A stretch of DNA of 64,000 nt from Enterococcus sp. DIV0212c (lineage in GTDB: Bacteria > Bacillota > Bacilli > Lactobacillales > Enterococcaceae). Shown piece by piece: positions 39,927 to 49,280 of the stretch. Location: NCBI RefSeq assembly GCF_017377505.1, contig NZ_JAFREN010000003.1, positions 62,001 to 126,000 of the forward strand, written 5' to 3'. The notes beneath the pieces were generated by a model. The model was not told the origin of the DNA and ran no database searches. It was given only the letters and a program-made list of their open reading frames with translations. Each line of letters starts with the position of its first letter. The stretch's first letter is position 1. The position numbers were made by a program, and so were the translations under genes.

Positions 39927-40409
39927 CTACCATAATTCTGCTATCATCAAAAAACCTGGGATCCAGGCAGTGAAAATCCCTTCGAAAATTGCTAAATAAA
40001 AAACGAATTTTCCAATTGGAAGTGCTAAAACATTCTGTAAAAATCCAGAAAACCATAGAATACCCCAAAGTATCCAGATAATGGCAAAACGCCAATCACC
40101 ACTAGCATAAGCCAGATAGGAGCAAGGGATCGCATTCACAGCGACGAATAAACCAAAAATACCATATGCTCGCCAATCCAAATCAAAAAGATAGATAACC
40201 CCCATCAATAGATTTGTACAAGCAAATAAAAAACCAGTACCAGCAGAAAAATAATCTCCCCGCAATAGAAAAGTTGTATTAACTATAAATGTTACGCTTC
40301 CTGTAAAAAAGTTTATAAAGGCAGCAGATTTACCATCTACCCCAGCCAGTCCGCAATAGCCGTTACTAATCAATGTGATACCAACAAATAATAATACAAC
40401 ACCTAACAA
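39927..40409 (-). CDS. AmiS/UreI family channel
   Basis: A 160-residue integral membrane protein with six predicted membrane segments and almost no loops, the layout of AmiS/UreI urea/amide channels. The start LGVVLLFVGITLISNG and the later FINFFTGSVTFIVNTTF match the family pattern. TTG at 40409 is the start, with AGGAGGG before it. No urease or amidase gene lies in the window, so the transported compound (urea, short amide or other) is open. Confidence 0.75.
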   Translation of the reverse strand: MLGVVLLFVGITLISNGYCGLAGVDGKSAAFINFFTGSVTFIVNTTFLLRGDYFSAGTGFLFACTNLLMGVIYLFDLDWRAYGIFGLFVAVNAIPCSYLAYASGDWRFAIIWILWGILWFSGFLQNVLALPIGKFVFYLAIFEGIFTAWIPGFLMIAELW

Positions 40410-40503
40410 AATAAAAACCCTCCTATTTAAAATGAATTGCGTAGTATATTTTACGCTAGTTTCTTATAAAAAGTAATCTAAAATTTGTTGTTTTTAAAAT
40501 AAA

Positions 40504-40608
40504 GCGTTTTCCGAAAATAACAACAACTAATTTTCATTTATAGAACGTATAACAAACCTTCGCCTTTTTATTCATTGTTTTTTCATATACCAATAAATGT
40601 TCGTGTTT
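40504..40608 (+). promoter_or_regulatory. possible PurBox-like sites upstream of purA
   Basis: TTTTCCGAAAATA (near 40507-40519) keeps the CCGAA core. The minus strand AAACACGAACATT (40596-40608) keeps CGAAC of the lactic acid bacterial PurR box. Both have mismatches and the spacing is about 85 bases, not the usual pair. The 40410-40717 gap otherwise shows only AT-rich DNA. Confidence 0.25.
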
Positions 40609-40717
40609 TACCTTTTTTTTATTTTTTTTAAATGATAATATTCGATTTTTAGTTGAAAGCATTGTGTTTTATTGGTACAATGAATCAGGACAAAATAATT
40701 TAGAACGAGGTGTTCGA

Positions 40718-42010
40718 ATGTCATCAGTTGTAGTAGTTGGAACGCAGTGGGGCGATGAAGGAAAAGGAAAGATCACGGATTTTTTAAGTGAGAATGCTGA
40801 GGTCATCGCACGTTATCAAGGCGGAGATAATGCAGGTCATACCATTAAATTTGATGGTGTCACTTATAAACTACACTTGATTCCTTCTGGTATCTTTTAC
40901 AAAGACAAGATCAGTGTGATCGGAAATGGCGTTGTGGTCAATCCAAAATCTTTAGTAAAAGAACTAGCATATTTAAAAGAAAATAATGTAACCACAGATA
41001 ATTTACGTATTTCAGACCGAGCTCATGTGATTTTACCTTACCATATCCAATTGGATCAATTACAAGAAGATGCTAAAGGTGAAAATAAAATCGGTACAAC
41101 AATCAAAGGAATCGGTCCAGCATACATGGATAAAGCAGCCCGTGTTGGTATTCGTGTAGCTGATTTATTAGACAAAGAAATCTTTGAAGAACGTTTAAAA
41201 ATCAATTTAGAAGAAAAAAATCGTCAATTTGTCAAAATGTTCGATAGTGAACCAATTGCATTTGAAGACATTTTCGAAGAATATTATGAGTATGGTCAAC
41301 AAATCAAAAAATATGTAACAGATACTTCTGTTATTTTAAATGATGCACTTGATGCTGGTAAACGTGTCCTATTTGAAGGCGCACAAGGCGTTATGTTGGA
41401 TATCGATCAAGGAACCTATCCTTTTGTTACGTCATCAAATCCAGTTGCTGGAGGCGTTACGATCGGAAGTGGTGTTGGTCCTTCAAAAATCAACAAAGTC
41501 GTTGGTGTTTGTAAAGCTTATACATCACGTGTTGGTGATGGCCCATTCCCTACAGAATTGTTTGATGAAACAGGAGAAACAATTCGCAGAGTTGGGAAAG
41601 AATACGGAACAACAACAGGTCGTCCACGCCGTGTTGGTTGGTTTGATACCGTTGTAATGCGTCATTCTAAACGTGTATCAGGAATCACAAATCTATCATT
41701 GAATTCAATCGACGTACTAAGTGGCTTAGACACTGTAAAAATTTGTACAGCGTATGAATTAGATGGTGAATTGATTTACCATTACCCAGCGAGCTTGAAA
41801 GAATTAAGCCGTTGTAAACCAGTCTATGAAGAGTTGCCAGGTTGGTCAGAAGACATTACAGGATGTAAAACATTAGCTGATCTTCCTGCGAATGCAAGAA
41901 ACTATGTACACCGTATCTCTGAATTAGTCGGCGTGCGTATCTCAACATTCTCAGTAGGTCCAGACCGTAACCAAACAAATGTATTAGAAAGCGTTTGGGC
42001 ACAAATTTAA
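40718..42010 (+). CDS. purA: adenylosuccinate synthetase
   Basis: First step from IMP to AMP (IMP + aspartate + GTP). It has 430 residues from the ATG at 40718. The GTP-binding glycine loop is [10 protein letters not shown], with the catalytic Asp and His in [17 protein letters not shown] and the C-terminal SVGPDR. An in-frame upstream ATG at 40664 would add 18 unlike residues and has no ribosome site; GAGG sits 7 bases before 40718. A single gene with its own terminator. Confidence 0.97.
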   Translation: MSSVVVVGTQWGDEGKGKITDFLSENAEVIARYQGGDNAGHTIKFDGVTYKLHLIPSGIFYKDKISVIGNGVVVNPKSLVKELAYLKENNVTTDNLRISDRAHVILPYHIQLDQLQEDAKGENKIGTTIKGIGPAYMDKAARVGIRVADLLDKEIFEERLKINLEEKNRQFVKMFDSEPIAFEDIFEEYYEYGQQIKKYVTDTSVILNDALDAGKRVLFEGAQGVMLDIDQGTYPFVTSSNPVAGGVTIGSGVGPSKINKVVGVCKAYTSRVGDGPFPTELFDETGETIRRVGKEYGTTTGRPRRVGWFDTVVMRHSKRVSGITNLSLNSIDVLSGLDTVKICTAYELDGELIYHYPASLKELSRCKPVYEELPGWSEDITGCKTLADLPANARNYVHRISELVGVRISTFSVGPDRNQTNVLESVWAQI

Positions 42011-42017
42011 AGTATAG

Positions 42018-42057
42018 AAAAAACGAGAGACAACAAAAAACTGTCTCTCGTTTTTTT
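42018..42057 (+). terminator. purA terminator
   Basis: AAAACGAGAGACA pairs with TGTCTCTCGTTTT around ACAAAAAAC, followed by T. Confidence 0.92.
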
Positions 42058-42167
42058 ATTCATTTTTTTCTATTATTCGCTCTTTTTTGATAGCCCGTTC
42101 GTCTAATAAAGCATGAGTATCCATCAATTATGTGTTAAAATGGAACAACAGTTAGGGGAGATTTAAA

Positions 42168-43037
42168 ATGACGTTTAAATTAATGACAGATTCTTGTTGT
42201 GATTTACCATATACATATTTAGAAGCAAATGATGTTGATTTTATTAGTATGACGATTCAATTAAATGGGGAAGAATTAGTCGATGATTTAGGGAAAACTT
42301 TTGATTATGACTGGTTTTTAAAAGAAATAAAAACTGGTGGTATGCCAACGACTTCTCAAGTAAATGTAGGCAGATATATTGAATTTTTTAGACCATTTGT
42401 AGAAAAAAAGATTCCAATATTGTATTTAGCTTTTTCTTCTGGTTTAAGTGGCTCTTATCAAAGTGGAATGCAGGCTGTTGATATGCTAAAAGAAGAATAT
42501 AGCGATGCAGAAATTTATGTTATTGATACGAAAGCTGCCAGTTTAGGCGAAGGCTTATTAGTCAGTGAAGTGATCCAATTAAAAGAAGCAGGCCATTCTT
42601 TAGAGGATATTTTATTATGGCTATCTGAAAATAAAATGACTGTTCGATCATGGGTAACTGTGGATGATTTAAAACATTTAGAACGAGGCGGTAGAATCTC
42701 TAAAGCTGCGGCAGCAATCGGCGGATTAATGAATGTTAAGCCAATTATTGTGGTAGATGAACTAGGAAAACTACAAAATATCGGCAAAGTTCGCGGTCGT
42801 GGCAAAGCATTGAAAAAACTAGCTGAAGAAACTGTTCAAGGAATGGTCGAGCCTTTAAATCAAACCGTATTTATTGCATATGCTGGTGATTTAGAGAGTG
42901 CTGAGAAGGTCAAAAACTTGATTGAAGAAAAAGTTCAAGTCAAAGAAATTCGGTTGCATCCACTAGGTCCAACGATTACTAGCCATACAGGGAATGGGTG
43001 TATAGCGGTATTTTCACGTGGAAAGAAACGAGTGTAG
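42168..43037 (+). CDS. DegV family fatty-acid-binding protein
   Basis: A 289-residue DegV/FakB-type protein. It starts KLMTDSCCDLP and has the lipid-binding serine loops MPTTSQVN and LAFSSGLSGSYQSG, plus RGGRISKAAA and KPIIVVDELGKL in the second half. FakB proteins present fatty acids to the kinase FakA for uptake into phospholipid. No fakA lies nearby, as is usual for the multiple degV paralogues. AGGGGAG precedes the ATG. Confidence 0.93.
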   Translation: MTFKLMTDSCCDLPYTYLEANDVDFISMTIQLNGEELVDDLGKTFDYDWFLKEIKTGGMPTTSQVNVGRYIEFFRPFVEKKIPILYLAFSSGLSGSYQSGMQAVDMLKEEYSDAEIYVIDTKAASLGEGLLVSEVIQLKEAGHSLEDILLWLSENKMTVRSWVTVDDLKHLERGGRISKAAAAIGGLMNVKPIIVVDELGKLQNIGKVRGRGKALKKLAEETVQGMVEPLNQTVFIAYAGDLESAEKVKNLIEEKVQVKEIRLHPLGPTITSHTGNGCIAVFSRGKKRV

Positions 43038-43053
43038 GTTATTATTTAATGAT

Positions 43054-43101
43054 AAAGTGTGAAGCAAAATGAGTATTTCCGTTTTGCTTCACACTTTTTT
43101 T
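43054..43101 (+). terminator. degV terminator
   Basis: AAAGTGTGAAGCAAAA pairs with TTTTGCTTCACACTTT and is followed by T residues. Confidence 0.93.
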
Positions 43102-43241
43102 GTATTGTCTTGTCAAAAATAAGAATAAAGTCTGAATATAATAAGGTTTCTTTAATGTTACGTAATTAAATATATAAGTCACTTACTAAATGGTTTGTTG
43201 GTGAAAGCATGTGAGCACTTGACCAAAAAGAGTTAAGAATT

Positions 43242-43868
43242 ATGAGATGTTTACAAAAAGTGAGTGTAAAAAGGTTATTGTTATTCGTATTATTGATCAA
43301 TGTGCCAATCGCTGCCTATGCTGAGGAAAAGAACTTGCCAGAGGCACCGACTCATTTTTGTTTGGATCAATTGAATATTTTAAATCAAGAGACACAACAA
43401 CTAGTTGATGACAAAGGTGAATATTATAAAGGACAACCTAAAAATCCCCAAGTTGTTGTAGGTGTGATAAATTCAACTGAAGGAGATAGCATAGATAGTT
43501 ATGCACCACAGCTTTTCAAAAAGTGGAGGATCGGTAATCAAGAATATGATAACGGAATTTTGATTTTATATGCATTAAATGCTGGAGAGCGTAATGTAAT
43601 AATCGAAGTTGGTTATGGATTGGAAGATGTAATTACAGATAGTAAGGCCATGAATATTCTAATCAGTCAAAAAGACAAATTAAAATCATCTGATCCTGAG
43701 GTGCAAGTATCTAAAAAAAGATCAAACGCATATTTAGCGTTTGATCTTTTTTTTAATACTCACCAGAAAACAATTCATCCAATTGTTTTTGAACGTCTTT
43801 ATTTTCCAAGAATTCATCATACGTTGTATCCGCACGATCGACAACACCTTTGTCAGAAACAGCGATGA
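43242..43868 (+). pseudogene. TPM-domain protein gene, truncated at the 3' end
   Basis: The signal peptide ends AYA-EE near residue 28. Then a TPM domain (PF04536) shows PQVVVGVINSTEGDSIDSYAPQLFKKWRIG, DNGILILY and VIIEVGYGLEDVITDSKA (about residues 45-140). The family normally completes this domain and often adds a membrane helix. Here, after KLKSSDPEVQV, the frame runs through the ABC-F terminator (43713-43754) and then antisense into ABC-F coding sequence. The last 50 or so residues are therefore not native. The ribosome site is also weak. Confidence 0.7.
43713..43754. terminator. ABC-F terminator (bidirectional)
   Basis: AAAGATCAAACGC pairs with GCGTTTGATCTTT around ATATTTA, with A and T runs outside. 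It begins at the ABC-F stop codon and lies inside the open frame of the broken TPM gene. Confidence 0.9.
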
Positions 43869-45384
43869 TGCGATTTGCTAATGTTTGAATAAATTGGTGG
43901 TCATGTGATGCAAATAAAATTGCGCCAGTAAATGCCATTAGTCCATCATTCAACGCAGTGATTGATTCTAAATCCAGGTGATTCGTTGGATCATCTAAAA
44001 CAAGTACGTTTGACTTAGATAACATCAATTTAGATAACATCACACGAACTTTTTCGCCCCCTGAAAGCACGTTAACTGATTTCAGTACGTCTTCACCTGA
44101 GAATAACATTCTTCCCAAGAATCCACGTAAAAATGTATTGTCATCTTCTTCTTTACTTGCAAATTGACGTAACCAATCTAAAATTGTTAAATTAGTATCG
44201 AAATCTTTGCTATTATCTTTCGGTAAGTATGCTTGAGTTGTTGTAACACCCCAGCGAACGCTACCTGTGTCAGGTGTAATTTCACCCATGATCACTTTGA
44301 ATAAAGTTGTTGTAACGATATCATTATCTGCAATGAATGCTACTTTATCAACGTTATTTAAAGAGAATGAGATATTGTCCAAAATCTTCTTACCATCGAT
44401 TGTCACAGAGACATTTTCCACGTGGAGTAAATCATTTCCGATTTCTCTATCTGGAGTAAATCCAACAAACGGATAGCGACGTGAAGATGGTTGAATATCA
44501 TCTAATGTGATTTTATCCAACATTTTTTTACGAGAAGTTGCTTGTTTTGATTTCGATGCATTCGCACTAAATCGAGCAATAAAGTCTTGTAATTCTTTGA
44601 TTTGCTCTTCTTTTTTGGCATTTGCGTTTGATTGTAATCTTGATGCTAATTGGCTTGATTCTAACCAGAAATCATAGTTACCAACATATAATTTGATCTT
44701 ACCAAAATCAAGATCGGCCATGTGCGTACATACTTTATTTAAAAAGTGACGGTCATGGGAAACGACGATAACAGTGTTTTCAAAGTTGATCAAGAATTCT
44801 TCTAACCAATTGATCGAACGAGTGTCCAAACCATTGGTCGGCTCATCTAATAGTAAAACATCAGGTTTACCGAATAGAGATTGAGCAAGCAACACTTTAA
44901 CTTTTTGACCAGCTGTCAATTCGCTCATTTTTTGATCATGTAAATTTTCAGGAATATTCAAACCTTGCAGTAAAACAGCAGCTTCTGGTTCGGCTTCCCA
45001 ACCATTTAACTCCGCAAATTCACCTTCAAGTTCAGCAGCTTTGATTCCATCTTCATCAGTGAAATCTTCTTTCATGTAAACAGCATCTTTTTCTTTCATT
45101 ACTTCATACAAACGTTTGTGACCCATGATAACAGTTTCTAGAACAGTATTATCTTCAAAGTCAAAGTGATTTTGCTTCAAAATCGCCAAACGTTCGTCTG
45201 GTCCCAAAGCGACATTTCCTGTCGTTGGTTGAATATCGCCAGATAAAATCTTTAAGAATGTTGATTTACCGGCACCATTAGCACCGATCAAACCATAACA
45301 GTTACCAGGTGTGAATTTAATATTTACATCATCAAAAAGTTTGCGGTCTGAAAATAGCAAACTTACATCATTTACAGTAATCAA
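43753..45384 (-). CDS. ABC-F family ATPase (YbiT/YkpA-like)
   Basis: A 543-residue protein with two ATP-binding domains and no membrane part; ABC-F proteins act on the ribosome. Domain 1 has Walker A GANGAGKST and Walker B LLLDEPTNGLD. Domain 2 lacks the P-loop lysine (ADNDIVTTTLF), has DDPTNHLD instead of DEP, but keeps LSGGEKVRVML. The start is TTG at 45384 (ITVNDVSLLFSDRK) because GAGGA precedes it; the ATG at 45402 overlaps that site. It is the housekeeping YbiT-type rather than a resistance type, as far as motifs show. Confidence 0.9.
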   Translation of the reverse strand: MITVNDVSLLFSDRKLFDDVNIKFTPGNCYGLIGANGAGKSTFLKILSGDIQPTTGNVALGPDERLAILKQNHFDFEDNTVLETVIMGHKRLYEVMKEKDAVYMKEDFTDEDGIKAAELEGEFAELNGWEAEPEAAVLLQGLNIPENLHDQKMSELTAGQKVKVLLAQSLFGKPDVLLLDEPTNGLDTRSINWLEEFLINFENTVIVVSHDRHFLNKVCTHMADLDFGKIKLYVGNYDFWLESSQLASRLQSNANAKKEEQIKELQDFIARFSANASKSKQATSRKKMLDKITLDDIQPSSRRYPFVGFTPDREIGNDLLHVENVSVTIDGKKILDNISFSLNNVDKVAFIADNDIVTTTLFKVIMGEITPDTGSVRWGVTTTQAYLPKDNSKDFDTNLTILDWLRQFASKEEDDNTFLRGFLGRMLFSGEDVLKSVNVLSGGEKVRVMLSKLMLSKSNVLVLDDPTNHLDLESITALNDGLMAFTGAILFASHDHQFIQTLANRIIAVSDKGVVDRADTTYDEFLENKDVQKQLDELFSGEY

Positions 45385-45428
45385 TAGATTTCCTCGCTTC
45401 ATATATAATAATAGTTAAACCTCTCTGC

Positions 45429-45457
45429 ATTATAGCGAGGAAACCCACATTTTTCAA
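45429..45457 (-). promoter_or_regulatory. promoter of the ABC-F gene
   Basis: Minus strand TTGAAA, 17-base spacer, TATAAT, about 45 bases upstream of the start codon. Confidence 0.8.
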
Positions 45458-45521
45458 GGAATTTCAGACTTTTTCAGAATTCCCTTATAGTTTTTAATAA
45501 AATTATGTTTAAAAAAAAGTT

Positions 45522-45537
45522 TGTTTCATGTGAAACA
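45522..45537. promoter_or_regulatory. parS-like site 3
   Basis: TGTTTCATGTGAAACA differs from perfect parS at one central base (T for C). It lies between the ABC-F gene and the PTS activator, about 10 kb beyond site 2. Confidence 0.8.
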
Positions 45538-45565
45538 TTCTAATAAAAAGGTTATTAGTGTACTT

Positions 45566-45614
45566 TTAAAACGATACACTGTATGATACACATAAAATTA
45601 GTGTATCTTTTAAG
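45566..45614. repeat. GATACACT inverted repeat upstream of the PTS activator
   Basis: TTTTAAAA-C-GATACACT (45566-45580) and AGTGTATC-T-TTTAAG (45600-45614) form an imperfect inverted repeat, with another GATACACA between the arms. The same octamers recur at the 3' end of the gene (48492-48552). Confidence 0.65.
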
Positions 45615-45642
45615 CTATTTAAGATAGAAAGGAGCGATAATA

Positions 45643-48534
45643 ATGAAGCGTATCGAACGAATTTATCTTTATGTAAAAGAACAGACTGAAAATTTGACGC
45701 CAAGCGATGTTTCTTTGGGAAGCGGTATGACAACAGGTGATGTGTCAGAAGCTTTGGATATCCAACGAACGAATGCCAGCAAAGATTTGAATCAACTTGT
45801 TCGAGAAGGACTTCTTGAGAAAACCGAGGGGCGACCGGTTAAGTATGTGGACAAAGCGATTTTTAAGTACCAACCGTTGTCCAAACCTGTTAAAAGCTAT
45901 CGTGAGCGCAGTCTAATGGAAGCTCAAACGAATACACCACAGGTACATAAGCCTGCCAGAAAATTTGCTGGTGATGATATTTTCAAGGAGATGATCGGTT
46001 CTACTGGAAGCATGAGAACACCAGTGGAACAAGCAAAAGCAGCGATTTTATATCCTCCAAAAGGTCTAAACTGTTTGATCACAGGACCGACTGGATCTGG
46101 CAAAACGTATTTTGCACATGCGATGTTTCAATTTGCACTATTGAATCGTGTGATTGAAGCTGATAAAAAACTCGTTGTCTTTAATTGTGCGGACTATGCT
46201 CATAATCCTGAACTTTTGATGTCACATCTTTTTGGTTATGCGGAAGGGGCATTTACTGGGGCAACAAAGGCTAAAGAAGGTATCATTCATGAAGCGGACG
46301 GCAGTATTTTATTTCTGGATGAAGTTCATCGCTTGCCGCCTGAAGGACAAGAGATGGTCTTTTATTTTATGGACCACGGAACTTATTCAAGGTTAGGAGA
46401 AACGGTAAAAAACCGTAGAGCTGATGTGCGAATTATCTGTGCAACAACTGAAAATCCAACCTCGTCGTTATTGAATACTTTTGTTCGAAGAATACCGATC
46501 ATTATTCAGCTGCCTAATTTTGTTGATCGTCCAGCGAAAGAAAAAATTGATTTGCTCAGAGTGATGATTTCTATGGAAGCCTCGCGAATTCAGCGTAAAA
46601 TTTCTTTATCAGAAGATGTTGTAAAAGCATTGATCGGCAGTGTTTCTTATGGAAATGTAGGGCAATTGAAATCAAATGTACAATTAGTGACGGCAAGAGG
46701 TTTTCTCAATCATATCGACCAAGATGAATTAGCTATCACGATTGATGAATTAACTGATAGTATTAAAGAAGGCATGATGCAGTTGGCAAGTAATCGTGAT
46801 GCATTAGCTGAGCTATCTAAATATTTGGAACCACAAATGATTGTTTCGCCGAATGAACCGCTTGTTACGATTCAATCAGATTCTTATGAATTGCCATATA
46901 ATCTTTATGAAATCATTGGTGACAAGGCCGCCTTGCTCAAGGCGGATGGGTTAGATCAGGAAGTGATCAATAATTTTATCACGACAGATATCAATGTCCA
47001 TTTGAAATCCTTTTATAAAGACCACGGTTTCACCTTTGATACTGAAAATAAACTGGCGGAAATTGTCGATCAGCGAATCATTGATGTGACAAAAGAAATC
47101 TATAGTTTCGCCAAACAAAAACTGAATTACAATTTTCAATCTAATTTTATTTATGCGATGAGTCTTCACATTAGTTCCTTCTTAAAACGAATCCAAAATG
47201 GTGAAGAACGCCAACATCAATTAAACGAAAATATCCGAAATATGGTCTTGGATTATCCAATAGAATTTGAGACAGCGCAAGAAATCAAACGAATCATTGC
47301 AACCAACTATCAAATGAACATCCCTGATTTTGAAACGTATTACTTAGCTGTTTTGCTGATTTCACTAAGAGAAAATAAGGACGCTGGGCGGATTGGTATC
47401 GTGGTGGCAGCTCATGGAAAAAGTACAGCTACAAGTATGGTTCAAGTCGTTTCCCAACTGTTGAACGTTGATAATCTAAGGGCCGTCGATATGCCTTTAG
47501 AAATGCAGCCCAAAGAAGCGTTGCGTCAAATTGTTAATGCAGTGAAGGAAGTCAACGAAGATAGTGGCGTTATTCTTTTAGTTGATATGGGCTCATTGGC
47601 TACTTTTTCAGACGAAATAACGCGTCAAACGGGAATCGATGTCCGAACTGTCGATATGGTCACAACACCGATTGTTCTAGAAACAGCTAGAAAAACGACT
47701 TTGATCGATACGCAATTAGATACCTTATATGATTCATTAAAAAATTTCCAAGGCTACGCGGGTATTCATCATGAAAAAGAGGATCCTTTAGCACCTTGGA
47801 AAAAGCGTGTGATCATTGCGATTTGTGCATCTGGTGAAGGCACGGCTAAACGAATGAAGGAAATGATCGAAGCCGCTGTTCCGCCTCAATTAAGTTTAGA
47901 GTTGGAAGTATTACCATTGTCTATTATCGATATGAAAGAGCAATTGATTGCCATTCAAGAAGAATATTGTGTGATTGCGACAACGGGCATTACCGATCCT
48001 AAAATCGCTACACCATTTATTCCGATGGAAACCTTTTTTTCTGGCGAGGCAGAATCTGTGATCAACCAGTTATTGATGGACAACGATATCTATGTTGAAA
48101 CACAAGAAATGAATGAAACAGCGGCTAAAAAAATCTGCATCGATTATATGGAAGAAAGTTTTACGTTTATTAATCCTAAAAAAGTGATCGAGCCACTTTG
48201 GGAATTTACAGATATCATCAGAACCAAGCTTGAATTGCAGTTAGATTATTCTTTTTATGTGAATTTAGTCATGCATTTAGCAGGAATGTTGGAAAGAGTG
48301 CTGCAAAACGATACACTGACGCTTACAAAAGAGGAACTAAACCAAATTACAGCTGAACCAAGCTATGAAGTTGTAATGAAAGCAGGTCTCTATTTAAAAC
48401 AAACATTCAATGTAGAGTTACCGATGGAAGAAGTCTATTATATTATTCAGCTGATTAAAAATACGCAGATAAATCAAACACAAAATACAGAAGATACACT
48501 AGAAGAGATACACAAAGAAGATACACTGTTTTAG
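45643..48534 (+). CDS. sigma-54-dependent LevR-type activator of the mannose PTS (MptR/ManR-like)
   Basis: A 963-residue activator. An N-terminal winged helix is followed by an AAA+ domain with Walker A GPTGSGKTYFAH near residue 148, the sigma-54 contact GAFTGA at residue 202 and FLDEVHRLPP. Then come a PTS regulation domain, an EIIA-like domain with AAHGKS (His591), an EIIB-like part and a second PRD (about 860-945). PTS phosphorylation of these sites normally tunes activity. It lies upstream of a sigma-54 promoter and the man PTS genes, its evident target. AAGGAG precedes the ATG. Confidence 0.95.
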   Translation: MKRIERIYLYVKEQTENLTPSDVSLGSGMTTGDVSEALDIQRTNASKDLNQLVREGLLEKTEGRPVKYVDKAIFKYQPLSKPVKSYRERSLMEAQTNTPQVHKPARKFAGDDIFKEMIGSTGSMRTPVEQAKAAILYPPKGLNCLITGPTGSGKTYFAHAMFQFALLNRVIEADKKLVVFNCADYAHNPELLMSHLFGYAEGAFTGATKAKEGIIHEADGSILFLDEVHRLPPEGQEMVFYFMDHGTYSRLGETVKNRRADVRIICATTENPTSSLLNTFVRRIPIIIQLPNFVDRPAKEKIDLLRVMISMEASRIQRKISLSEDVVKALIGSVSYGNVGQLKSNVQLVTARGFLNHIDQDELAITIDELTDSIKEGMMQLASNRDALAELSKYLEPQMIVSPNEPLVTIQSDSYELPYNLYEIIGDKAALLKADGLDQEVINNFITTDINVHLKSFYKDHGFTFDTENKLAEIVDQRIIDVTKEIYSFAKQKLNYNFQSNFIYAMSLHISSFLKRIQNGEERQHQLNENIRNMVLDYPIEFETAQEIKRIIATNYQMNIPDFETYYLAVLLISLRENKDAGRIGIVVAAHGKSTATSMVQVVSQLLNVDNLRAVDMPLEMQPKEALRQIVNAVKEVNEDSGVILLVDMGSLATFSDEITRQTGIDVRTVDMVTTPIVLETARKTTLIDTQLDTLYDSLKNFQGYAGIHHEKEDPLAPWKKRVIIAICASGEGTAKRMKEMIEAAVPPQLSLELEVLPLSIIDMKEQLIAIQEEYCVIATTGITDPKIATPFIPMETFFSGEAESVINQLLMDNDIYVETQEMNETAAKKICIDYMEESFTFINPKKVIEPLWEFTDIIRTKLELQLDYSFYVNLVMHLAGMLERVLQNDTLTLTKEELNQITAEPSYEVVMKAGLYLKQTFNVELPMEEVYYIIQLIKNTQINQTQNTEDTLEEIHKEDTLF

Positions 48535-48556
48535 TGTATCTTCTTTGTGTATTTTC
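48508..48556 (+). terminator. terminator overlapping the activator stop codon
   Basis: A 20-base arm (48508-48527, starting ATACACAAAG) pairs perfectly with 48533-48552 around GTTTT, then TTTC follows. The TAG stop (48532-48534) starts in the loop. It separates the activator from the PTS promoter. Confidence 0.9.
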
Positions 48557-48603
48557 TTAAATAATCCCTTATTTTTTCTATGTAATTTACAATACACTAA
48601 TTT

Positions 48604-48619
48604 TGGCACGAAAATTGCT
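48604..48619 (+). promoter_or_regulatory. sigma-54 (-24/-12) promoter of the mannose PTS operon
   Basis: TGGCACG-AAAA-TTGCT exactly matches the sigma-54 consensus TGGCACG-N4-TTGCW. It lies 167 bases before the first PTS gene and downstream of its dedicated activator. Confidence 0.95.
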
Positions 48620-48785
48620 TTAAATATAAGTAGGTAGGAGAAATCTGCCTTTTGTTCAATCAATTTAACTAATTTGCCTGATTTTGTTGGTCATTATTTT
48701 GGCAATAAATGGATGGACATAGTATTTTATTAATAAAGTATTAAGAATTTGCCCAACAGACTAATGAGACGAAGGAGAACAGCAC

Positions 48786-49280
48786 ATGATGGATATTCGT
48801 TTAGTACGAATCGATGATCGGTTGATTCATGGACAAGTTGCGACTGTCTGGACTAAAAGCACCAATGTAAATCGGATTTTAGTCATTAGCGACGCCGTTG
48901 CGCATGATACCTTAAGAAAAGCGCTGTTAGTTCAAGCGGCTCCTCCTGGGGTAAAAGTAAATGTTATTACGGTGGATAAGATGATCGATATTTTTTCTGA
49001 TGAACGTTTTGACAGCTTAAAAGTAATGTTGTTGTTCACTAATCCAGAAGATGTGAGGCGTGTAGTGCAAGGTAATGTAGTATTCAATTCAGTCAATATT
49101 GGCGGGATGAGTTTTTCAAGTGGTAAACGGATGATCACAAATGCGGTTGCTGTTAATGAACAGGATATCGCAGCGTTTAAGTACCTACATGATCAAGGAA
49201 TTGCTTTAGAAATTCGTAAAGTAGTTGCTGATAACCAAGTAGATTTGATGGAATTACTGAAAAAAGAACAGTTAGTATGA
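48786..49280 (+). CDS. mannose-family PTS EIIB component (stand-alone)
   Basis: A 164-residue EIIB of the mannose family. The phosphorylated histidine is His15 in DDRLIHGQVATVW. AAPPGVKVNVITVDKM and NIGGMSFSSGKRM match the fold. It resembles the EIIB half of the EIIAB protein that follows, so the operon has two EIIB domains. GAAGGAG precedes ATG ATG (48786/48789). It is the first gene after the sigma-54 promoter. Confidence 0.94.
   Translation: MMDIRLVRIDDRLIHGQVATVWTKSTNVNRILVISDAVAHDTLRKALLVQAAPPGVKVNVITVDKMIDIFSDERFDSLKVMLLFTNPEDVRRVVQGNVVFNSVNIGGMSFSSGKRMITNAVAVNEQDIAAFKYLHDQGIALEIRKVVADNQVDLMELLKKEQLV

Noticed and set aside
39927..42010. A urease or amidase gene cluster around the UreI-like gene
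   Set aside because: Neighbours are dnaB, purA and degV only; no urease subunit or accessory gene is in the window.
45566..48552. GATACAC repeats considered as a CRISPR-like array
   Set aside because: The units are only 8 bases, lie in both orientations and flank a 2.9 kb gene; no regular spacers.
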